Of a stretch of 5,146 bases of DNA, positions 1 to 4,587 are shown one piece after another; the stretch's first letter is position 1, and every line of letters begins with the position of its first letter. The translations under genes and the position numbers were made by a program. The stretch spans positions 1 to 5,146 of the forward strand of contig WFPN01000115.1 of the NCBI GenBank assembly GCA_015487535.1, in the 5' to 3' direction. Source of the DNA: Aquificaceae bacterium (GTDB taxonomy: Bacteria > Aquificota > Aquificia > Aquificales > Aquificaceae). The notes beneath the pieces were generated by a model, which had not been told where the DNA came from, did not search any database, and saw only the letters and a program-made list of their open reading frames with translations.

Positions 1-28
1 CCTCGTTCAGGAGGCCTTCAGGAAGTGA
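1..28 (+). CDS. 3' end of an upstream gene (last 8 codons plus stop)
   Basis: The second frame of the + strand reads LVQEAFRK and then TGA at 26-28. That stop overlaps the GTG start of the following cytochrome gene in a GTGA arrangement, typical of translationally coupled genes in one operon. The AGGAGG at 9-14 that serves the cytochrome lies inside these codons. The product cannot be identified from eight residues; the operon context suggests a partner of the cytochrome, but that is inference. It could also be a chance open frame, since so little is visible. Confidence 0.45.
9..14 (+). promoter_or_regulatory. Ribosome binding site of the cytochrome gene
   Basis: A full AGGAGG lies 10 bases before the GTG at 25. 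It is the main support for using GTG 25 as the start, because the frame stays open to the left edge of the window. Confidence 0.6.
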
Positions 29-936
29 TACCTCTCCTCTTTCTCCTCCTCTTTCTGGGGGGATGCGAGAGGCTGGAGACCGTTTTTGTGGAGGAGGATC
101 TCCTCCAGAGACCTCCCGCCAAGAGATGCTCTGATTGTCACGCAGACATTTACAAGGAGTGGAAGAAGAGCAGGCACTTCCACGCCTGGACTAGCGAGAA
201 CTTCAGGGTAGAGTCGGAGAACTACGCCAAGGTAAAGTGCCTCTCCTGCCACGCCCCCCATCAGGTTGATCCAGAGAAGAAGCCTCTCCTCAGGGCCGAG
301 TTCAGGGAGGACGGGGTCAGCTGTGTAGCCTGCCACTTCAAGGAGGAGACCAGGTCCATGCACGGACCCTTGAAGGTGTGGTCTCCCCCTCATCCTTCGA
401 GGCAGGATCTGAGCTACACCAAGTCCACCTTCTGTGCAGGCTGCCACAGAGAGACCTACAAAGAGTGGAAGATGGCCAAGGTGGAAAAGAGCTGTCAGTC
501 CTGCCACATGCCTTCCCTGGGAAAGAGGGATCTGATCCAGAAGTTTCCCTTTTACCTCTTCCACCTTGCCAAACCCAGGACGTCCCACGAGTTTCCCTCT
601 CTGAAGGCAAGCCCCGAGGATGTAGAGGTCAGGCTGGAAGCGGGGAAGCTCATCCTCACCAACGTGGGGGTCCCCCACAACCTACCCACCGCAGACCAGG
701 GTGATCCCAGGCTGTATCTGCTGGCTGAGATAACCTACGCAAACGGGAGGAAGAAGATCGTCAGAAAGCTGCTGTCTCCCCAGTCCAAGACAGCCCTCGC
801 CTACAGGAAGCCGAGGGAGATCCGGATACCGCCGGGTGAGGTTAAGGAGATAACGGTTAGGCTCCTTAGAAAGCTCGCCTGGAGCGAGGAGAGGGAGCTT
901 ATAAAGGAGGTTACTTTGCGAACTCCCTCTCCCTGA
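25..936 (+). CDS. Pentaheme c-type cytochrome, cytochrome c554-like, putative lipoprotein
   Basis: This 303-residue protein has five CXXCH heme c sites at residues 35-39, 72-76, 100-104, 137-141 and 157-161. The first follows the cytochrome c554 family pattern (CSDCH, then Tyr43, Trp46, Ser49, His51); the last reads CQSCHMP, common in c554 and nitrite/hydroxylamine redox cytochromes. Further histidines (51, 53, 79, 113, 123, 180, 188, 218) could be distal heme ligands. Residues 2-13 are hydrophobic and end in a lipobox-like LGGC at 11-14, so the mature protein is probably a lipid-anchored periplasmic or outer-surface electron carrier. Residues about 197-300 look beta-rich and contain VPHNLPT (216-222), resembling the G-x-HxLPT motif of the C-terminal region of some multiheme cytochromes. 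The GTG start is chosen from AGGAGG at 9-14 and the GTGA overlap with the upstream gene. The signal lacks the usual Lys/Arg before its hydrophobic core, so an earlier start outside the window is possible. Electron partner and substrate are unknown. Confidence 0.88.
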   Translation: MIPLLFLLLFLGGCERLETVFVEEDLLQRPPAKRCSDCHADIYKEWKKSRHFHAWTSENFRVESENYAKVKCLSCHAPHQVDPEKKPLLRAEFREDGVSCVACHFKEETRSMHGPLKVWSPPHPSRQDLSYTKSTFCAGCHRETYKEWKMAKVEKSCQSCHMPSLGKRDLIQKFPFYLFHLAKPRTSHEFPSLKASPEDVEVRLEAGKLILTNVGVPHNLPTADQGDPRLYLLAEITYANGRKKIVRKLLSPQSKTALAYRKPREIRIPPGEVKEITVRLLRKLAWSEERELIKEVTLRTPSP

Positions 937-1885
937 CCCTCGGATCTATCCAGGCCAGAAGCAGATCCGCTATAAGGTTCCCCACTATGAGCATTATCGT
1001 TCCTATGTAAAGTCCGCCCATAACAAGGAAGAGGTCCTGGGATAGGACCGCGTCTAACATGAGCATCCCCATCCCCGGCCAGCCGGTTATTATCTCTATC
1101 AGTGCCGCGCCGGATATGAGGCTCGCTATCTCGTACCCCAGTAAGGTTGTAAAAGGGTTCATGGCGTTCTTGAGAACGTGCTTTACCAACGTTATCTTTG
1201 AGACGCCCTTCGCCTTCAGGGCTACCACCATCGGGCTCTTCAGGACCTCTATAACCGCACTCCTCACGAGTCTTGTCAGCCCAGCGAGGGACACAAGGGT
1301 CAGGGTCATCGCCGGCACGAAGAGGTGGTGGAGTATGTCCAGGATCTTACCCAGAAGACTGAGCTTCTCGAAGTCCGGGCTCTGAACCCCACCTATGGGG
1401 AACCAGCCGGTCTTGCTGGCGAAGAAGAGGAATAGAAAGGCGAGGAAGAAGCTGGGTATGGACATGAAGGAGTAGGCGTAAGCTTGGATCAGCTTGTCCA
1501 CCTTGCTCCCTTCTTTGAAGGCTGCCAGGGTTCCGAGAGGTATGGCTAGGAGCCATGAGAGGAGGGCGGAGCTCACGGAGAGCAGGAGCGTGTTGGGTAT
1601 CCTCTCGAGGATAAGCTCCGTAACCGGGGCGTGGTACTGGAAGGAGTATCCGAGGTCGAAGAAGATGGCGGACTTGAGCCACTTTAAATACTGAACCAGG
1701 ACGGGCTGGTCGAGTCCGTAGATCCTTTTGAGCCTCTCTATCGTTTCGGGAGAGATCTGGGGGTTCAGCTTCAGCTGATCGAGGAAGTCTCCTGGAGCGA
1801 GCTTTATTATTACAAATGATATAAAGGTCACCCCGAGCACTGTGGGAACGGCCTGGAGGAGCCTAACAAGTATGAACTTTAACAT
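911..1885 (-). CDS. DppB/OppB-type ABC transporter permease (dipeptide/oligopeptide/nickel family)
   Basis: The 324-residue protein has the length and layout of DppB/OppB permeases, which form one half of the inner-membrane channel for peptides, nickel or similar solutes. It opens with a membrane helix (about 5-27) followed by LAPGD (29-33), has the family YGLDQP segment (56-61), and has further helices near 100-122, 136-157, 188-206, 245-267 and 287-312. The cytoplasmic EAA loop that contacts the ATPase is at about 221-243 (KAKG at 224-227, NPF at 243-245). It ends with the typical WIDPRVR (312-318). It starts at ATG 1885-1883, one base overlapping the stop of the DUF1232 gene (TGATG), with no Shine-Dalgarno sequence in front, so its translation probably depends on the upstream gene. 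No DppC partner, ATPase or binding protein lies nearby; the gene runs 26 bases into the end of the convergent cytochrome gene. The substrate cannot be told from the sequence. Confidence 0.92.
   Translation of the reverse strand: MLKFILVRLLQAVPTVLGVTFISFVIIKLAPGDFLDQLKLNPQISPETIERLKRIYGLDQPVLVQYLKWLKSAIFFDLGYSFQYHAPVTELILERIPNTLLLSVSSALLSWLLAIPLGTLAAFKEGSKVDKLIQAYAYSFMSIPSFFLAFLFLFFASKTGWFPIGGVQSPDFEKLSLLGKILDILHHLFVPAMTLTLVSLAGLTRLVRSAVIEVLKSPMVVALKAKGVSKITLVKHVLKNAMNPFTTLLGYEIASLISGAALIEIITGWPGMGMLMLDAVLSQDLFLVMGGLYIGTIMLIVGNLIADLLLAWIDPRVREREFAK
941..969. repeat. Inverted repeat just past the cytochrome stop codon
   Basis: CGGATCT at 941-947 is the exact reverse complement of AGATCCG at 963-969, with a 15-base loop. 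It starts four bases after the cytochrome stop and lies inside the last codons of the convergent permease gene. No T-run follows on either strand, so it is not a standard intrinsic terminator. It may be a weak 3' hairpin or a coincidence of the permease coding sequence. Confidence 0.35.
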
Positions 1886-2262
1886 CAGAAGTAATTGGCT
1901 ATGAAGAACTTGGTCTCCTCAAAGTACCTCTCTATCTCCTTGATATGTTTTTCCTTCACGTACCTTACGAGTTTGTAATCGTCCCAGTACCCTAACATAG
2001 GGATCCAGTCTGGTATCCCGTCCCTCGTGTCTATGAAGTACCATAGTGCCGCTATGAAGTCCTCTCTGGCCTCCCTCTTGAGCTCGAACTCCGGATCTAT
2101 CAGTATCCTGTAGAGGAGCTTCACGTCGAGGATCAGGTTTCTCAGGTACTCCATGGTGGGAGGAACCTTCTCGAGTTTTCTTTTAAATTCGACCTTCAGT
2201 TTATCCAAGTTGTTGATATTTTCGTAAGTTTTGTACTTCTGGAGCTTCTTTTCAAAACTCAT
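1885..2262 (-). CDS. DUF1232 (YkvA-like) small protein
   Basis: This 125-residue protein starts at ATG 2262-2260 (MSFEKKLQKY). The frame is open further upstream, but there is no ATG, GTG or TTG close by, and a TATAAT box lies 7 bases before this ATG. Residues about 70-99 carry the DUF1232 core: ALWYFID, then the IPDWIP block at 83-88, Gly91 and the Asp pair 94-95. The family consensus has a Pro in the FxxPxDxIPD stretch where this protein has Thr79. DUF1232 proteins are small and often membrane-associated, and their role is not established. The N-terminal 35 residues are Lys/Glu-rich and helical in appearance. The stop TGA shares its A with the ATG of the permease gene, so the two are almost certainly co-transcribed and coupled. 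A link to transport is inference from that coupling only. Confidence 0.82.
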   Translation of the reverse strand: MSFEKKLQKYKTYENINNLDKLKVEFKRKLEKVPPTMEYLRNLILDVKLLYRILIDPEFELKREAREDFIAALWYFIDTRDGIPDWIPMLGYWDDYKLVRYVKEKHIKEIERYFEETKFFIANYF

Positions 2263-2269
2263 GGCAGTA

Positions 2270-2278
2270 ATTATATCA
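2270..2278 (-). promoter_or_regulatory. Extended -10 promoter of the DUF1232-permease unit
   Basis: Read on the minus strand, 2278-2270 is TGATATAAT, a perfect TATAAT preceded by the extended -10 TG. The expected transcription start is at about 2263-2261, which is the ATG itself. A -35 match is poor (TTGGGG at 2296-2291, 15-base spacer), as is common with extended -10 promoters. No Shine-Dalgarno sequence lies between the box and the ATG. Confidence 0.6.
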
Positions 2279-2285
2279 TGCCCCC

Positions 2286-2297
2286 TTTGGCCCCAAA
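2286..2297. promoter_or_regulatory. Operator-like dyad between divergent promoters
   Basis: TTTGG (2286-2290) and CCAAA (2293-2297) form a perfect 5-base inverted repeat around CC. The dyad lies between the two back-to-back TATAAT boxes, at roughly -17 to -28 for the + strand promoter and -23 to -34 for the - strand promoter. A protein bound here could affect both. It is short and could occur by chance. Confidence 0.3.
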
Positions 2298-2301
2298 CGC
2301 C

Positions 2302-2307
2302 TATAAT
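2302..2307 (+). promoter_or_regulatory. -10 box of the small exported protein gene
   Basis: TATAAT at 2302-2307 predicts a start near 2314 and a 5' leader of about 19 bases that holds the ribosome binding site. No convincing -35 or extended -10 is present, so activation by a regulator is possible. Confidence 0.5.
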
Positions 2308-2318
2308 AAAAGTGTCGG

Positions 2319-2326
2319 AAGGAGGG
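2319..2326 (+). promoter_or_regulatory. Ribosome binding site deciding the start of the exported protein
   Basis: AAGGAGGG ends 6 bases before ATG 2333. This strong site selects the internal ATG over the in-frame ATG at 2231, which lies upstream of the promoter and inside the divergent gene. Confidence 0.85.
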
Positions 2327-2332
2327 AAAGAT

Positions 2333-2806
2333 ATGAGAAAGATCCTCTTTTTATTCAGCCTCTTCTTTTTCCTGGGGGCTGCTTCCTCCGAGAAGGTAAA
2401 CGGCGTTCCGGTACCAACACCCTTTACCAAAAACGTTGGAGATTACAACGTCAGTATCGGTGTGATGCCTATCTCCGAGCTTCAGGAGAAGTTCCCTAGG
2501 GCTTACAAACTTCTGGTGAGGTATCACGGGGAGCCGGGTCCGAAGGACACCCACCATGTAGCGGTCAGCATATGGAAGGAGGAAAACGGAGGTGTGAAGT
2601 ACATCTCCAGCTTCAAGGTGGAGGCTGAGGTCAGGTCGCCAATATTCAGGGCTTACAGGAAGAAGCTCTCCAAGTACCCTCATCAGTACGGGGACAACTA
2701 CGGCGGGTGGTTCGATATGTCCGATAAGGGCCTCTACCACATAGCCGTTATAATCCACGAGGACGGAAGGACGAGGAGGGTGGACTTCGACTACCTGGCC
2801 CAGTAA
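2333..2806 (+). CDS. Small exported protein of unknown function
   Basis: The 157-residue product starts at ATG 2333 behind AAGGAGGG. It begins with a classic Sec signal: MRK, a hydrophobic stretch at 4-15 and a likely cleavage after about residue 17-19 (GAASS), leaving some 138 residues in the periplasm. The mature part is beta-rich in appearance: YNVSIGVM (38-45), HHVAVSIW (74-81), a Lys/Arg-rich middle and a closing GLYHIAVII strand pair (133-141) followed by RVDFDYLA. Histidines 65, 74, 75, 117, 136 and 142 are spread along it, with no cysteine. I do not recognise the family firmly. The strand layout, with a final 'G-Y-x-I' strand followed by an F-x-Y strand, is loosely like Ig-fold periplasmic metal-handling domains such as YtkA or the P19 iron-uptake protein; this is a weak visual resemblance. 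sucC follows after 72 bases on the same strand. Confidence 0.82.
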   Translation: MRKILFLFSLFFFLGAASSEKVNGVPVPTPFTKNVGDYNVSIGVMPISELQEKFPRAYKLLVRYHGEPGPKDTHHVAVSIWKEENGGVKYISSFKVEAEVRSPIFRAYRKKLSKYPHQYGDNYGGWFDMSDKGLYHIAVIIHEDGRTRRVDFDYLAQ

Positions 2807-2829
2807 GGACGCCCCCACAGGTTTTCGGG

Positions 2830-2835
2830 TAAAAT
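2830..2835 (+). promoter_or_regulatory. Possible -10 box for sucC
   Basis: TAAAAT at 2830-2835 would place the transcription start near 2842, exactly at the base of the leader stem-loop. The matching -35 position (GGACGC) shows no consensus, so sucC may instead be read from the promoter of the gene before it. Confidence 0.25.
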
Positions 2836-2840
2836 TAAAG

Positions 2841-2869
2841 TCCGGTGTTAAAACATCGTTTTATCCGGA
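2841..2869 (+). promoter_or_regulatory. Stem-loop in the sucC leader overlapping its ribosome binding site
   Basis: TAAAAC (2849-2854) pairs perfectly with GTTTTA (2858-2863) across an ATC loop, and TCCGG (2841-2845) pairs perfectly with CCGGA (2865-2869). The two stems are joined by an asymmetric TGT/T internal bulge. The outer stem takes up GGA of the sucC GGAGGT site at 2867-2872. It could modulate initiation, for example by temperature, or act as a DNA operator. The inner stem is AT-rich and would be weak at high temperature. Confidence 0.4.
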
Positions 2870-2872
2870 GGT
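2867..2872 (+). promoter_or_regulatory. Ribosome binding site of sucC
   Basis: GGAGGT lies 6 bases before ATG 2879. Its first three bases are in the 3' arm of the leader stem-loop. Confidence 0.85.
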
Positions 2873-2878
2873 AGCCCG

Positions 2879-4030
2879 ATGAAACTGCACGAACACCAGG
2901 CGAAAGAAGTATTCGCCCGTTACGGTATCCCAGTTCCCGACGGAAAGGTGGCCTTCTCCCTAAAGGAGGCGAAGCAGGTAGCTGAGGAGCTGGGAGAGTT
3001 TCCCCTCGTGGTCAAGGCTCAGGTACACTGCGGTGGAAGGGGAAAAGCTGGAGGGGTAAAGATAGTCAAGGATATGGATGAGCTTGAAAAGGCCGTCGAA
3101 GGTATGCTGGGGAAGGTTCTAAAGACCTTCCAGTGCCCGGACGGAAAGCCCGTAAACAGGGTCTGGATAGAGAAGGCGACAGCCATAGATAAGGAGTTTT
3201 ACCTCTCGATAACCCTCGACCGTGCCCGCTCTAAGCCTGTCCTCATGGCCTCCGCGGCAGGAGGTATGGAGATAGAGGAGATAGCGAAGGAAAATCCCGA
3301 GGCCATAATCATAGAGGAGATAGATCCCGAGCTGGGCCTTATGCCCTACCAGGCTAGGAAGCTCGCCTTCAAGCTCGGCCTTCCCGTAAAGGACTTCTCA
3401 AAGATGGCCCTGGCCCTCTACAAGATCTATACAGATCTGGATGCCTCCCTTGTGGAGATAAACCCCCTTGTCCTAGACAAGGAGGGTAGGGTTATAGCCC
3501 TCGACGCCAAGCTGGAGGTGGACGACAACGCCCTCTTCAGGCACAAGGACATAGAGGAGATGGAGGACGAGACCCAGATCTCGCCCCTAGAGGTGGAGGC
3601 AAAAAAATACAGCCTTAACTACATAAAGCTCTCGGGGAACATAGGGTGTATGGTGAACGGTGCGGGCCTTGCGATGGCTACTATGGACATAATAAAGCTC
3701 GCCGGAGGAGAGCCGGCCAACTTCCTCGATGTGGGAGGAGGAGCTAACGTTGAACAGATAGCGAACGCCTTCAGGATACTGATGGCGGACGAGGACGTGA
3801 AGGCGGTATTTATAAACATCTTCGGCGGGATCCTCAGGTGTGACAGGCTCGCCCAGGGCCTCGTGGAGGCCGGCAAGATGGTGGAGCTGAGCGTCCCCAT
3901 AGTGGTAAGGATGGAGGGGACGAATGTAGAGGAGGGTAAGAAGATCCTCGCCGAGTCCGGAATGAACTTCGTGAACGCTGAAGACATGTGGGACGGGGCG
4001 AGGAAGGCCGTCGAGCTCGCAGGAGGCTGA
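2879..4030 (+). CDS. sucC: Succinyl-CoA synthetase (ADP-forming), beta subunit
   Basis: The 383-residue product is full length for SucC (E. coli 388) and aligns by eye along its whole length. With SucD it interconverts succinate, CoA and ATP with succinyl-CoA, ADP and phosphate in the cytoplasm. The N-terminal ATP-grasp domain begins MKLHEHQAKE and has the nucleotide-binding GGRGKAGGVK (52-61). MPYQAR is at 155-160, and the Mg-nucleotide residues lie in EINPL (193-197) and Asp209. The C-terminal CoA-ligase domain has GNIGCMVNGAGLAM (253-266), GGEPANFLDVGGGA (276-289) and NIFGGILRCD (313-322). No key residue is missing. Length and motifs fit true SucC better than the longer, related citryl-CoA synthetase large subunit of some Aquificota. 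Its AGGAGG near the 3' end (4021-4026) can serve the next gene, 7 bases away. In an autotroph using the reductive TCA cycle it would run toward succinyl-CoA; that direction is inference. Confidence 0.97.
   Translation: MKLHEHQAKEVFARYGIPVPDGKVAFSLKEAKQVAEELGEFPLVVKAQVHCGGRGKAGGVKIVKDMDELEKAVEGMLGKVLKTFQCPDGKPVNRVWIEKATAIDKEFYLSITLDRARSKPVLMASAAGGMEIEEIAKENPEAIIIEEIDPELGLMPYQARKLAFKLGLPVKDFSKMALALYKIYTDLDASLVEINPLVLDKEGRVIALDAKLEVDDNALFRHKDIEEMEDETQISPLEVEAKKYSLNYIKLSGNIGCMVNGAGLAMATMDIIKLAGGEPANFLDVGGGANVEQIANAFRILMADEDVKAVFINIFGGILRCDRLAQGLVEAGKMVELSVPIVVRMEGTNVEEGKKILAESGMNFVNAEDMWDGARKAVELAGG
4021..4026 (+). promoter_or_regulatory. Ribosome binding site of the Uma2 gene, inside the sucC end
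   Basis: AGGAGG lies within the last codons of sucC, 11 bases before ATG 4038, a rather long spacing. The placement suggests translation coupled to sucC. Confidence 0.5.
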
Positions 4031-4037
4031 TTTCGGT

Positions 4038-4574
4038 ATGGGTCTTGCCGAGAGGTTCCTTCCCCACTATACGGTGAGAGACTACGAAAGGTGGGAAGGA
4101 GATTGGGAACTTATAGATGGGATACCTTACGCTCTGGCTTCGCCTTCTCCCCTGCATCAAAAAACTCTTGCGCGTGCAGTCAGAGTCTTCGACGAAAATC
4201 TGGACGGATGTCCCAAGTGTGATGTTTACGTAGAGCTTGACTGGTATATATCGGAGGATACGGTTGTAAGACCCGACATGGTCGTGGTGTGTTCTGAAAA
4301 GCCCTTCGAGAAGCTAAACTTTACTCCCCAAATAGCTGTAGAGGTAGTTTCTCCATCCACTAGGGAGAAGGACGAGGAATTAAAGAGGATACTCTACGAG
4401 AAGGCCGGGCTGAAGTGGTACGTGCTTCTCTACCCTGAGGAAAGGAAGGTTAAGGTGTTTACGCTGTCGGAAGGTTTCTTCAGCCTTGTGACTCCCAACC
4501 CGCAAGGCAGCTTTGAGTTTGATCTCGGTGAGTGTAGGGTGAGTGTAAACTTTAAAGAAGTCTTTACAAGCTGA
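4038..4574 (+). CDS. Uma2-family (DUF820) PD-(D/E)XK endonuclease-like protein
   Basis: The 178-residue product has the usual length and order of Uma2/DUF820 proteins, a PD-(D/E)XK-fold family named as putative restriction endonucleases. It starts with YTVRDYERW (11-19) and WELIDGIPY (23-31). The putative catalytic set follows: Asp80 in VRPDMVVV (77-84), Glu102 in AVEVVSPST (100-108), and Lys117 in the helix pattern KxxxYexAG (117-124), then the strand KWYVLLYP (126-133). All expected acidic and Lys positions are present, so it may be active, although the biological role of the family is unresolved. A CPKC pair at 58-61 is an extra feature. It lies 7 bases after sucC and 13 before sucD on the same strand, so it is almost surely co-transcribed with them. 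A hand count gives about 48% G/C at third positions in its first 61 codons against about 60% in the first 60 of sucC, a hint of later arrival. Confidence 0.9.
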   Translation: MGLAERFLPHYTVRDYERWEGDWELIDGIPYALASPSPLHQKTLARAVRVFDENLDGCPKCDVYVELDWYISEDTVVRPDMVVVCSEKPFEKLNFTPQIAVEVVSPSTREKDEELKRILYEKAGLKWYVLLYPEERKVKVFTLSEGFFSLVTPNPQGSFEFDLGECRVSVNFKEVFTS

Positions 4575-4580
4575 GGAGGT
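4573..4580 (+). promoter_or_regulatory. Ribosome binding site of sucD
   Basis: GAGGAGGT overlaps the TGA of the Uma2 gene and ends 7 bases before ATG 4588, an ideal spacing. sucD therefore has its own strong site despite the inserted gene. Confidence 0.85.
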
Positions 4581-4587
4581 TTGAGGT

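Noticed and set aside
7..678. Long minus-strand open frame of 223 codons opposite the cytochrome
   Set aside because: It is antisense to a gene with five heme motifs and has no ribosome binding site or recognisable domain; it is a shadow frame.
2231..2332. N-terminal extension of the exported protein starting at 2231
   Set aside because: It precedes the TATAAT box and the strong AAGGAGGG, overlaps the divergent gene, and would bury the Sec signal peptide.
2263..2430. N-terminal extension of the DUF1232 gene starting at 2430
   Set aside because: It would run through the divergent promoter and into the exported-protein gene, and the DUF1232 promoter box lies inside it. ATG 2262 is the better start.
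2351..2818. Minus-strand open frame of 155 codons
   Set aside because: It is fully antisense to the exported-protein gene, which has a signal peptide and ribosome binding site; no motif is seen.
3619..3987. Minus-strand open frame opposite the sucC C-terminal domain
   Set aside because: sucC is beyond doubt on the other strand; this is a shadow of its biased codons.
4038..4574. Toxin-antitoxin or defence system centred on the Uma2 gene
   Set aside because: No antitoxin, methyltransferase or other defence partner is next to it; both neighbours are succinyl-CoA synthetase subunits.
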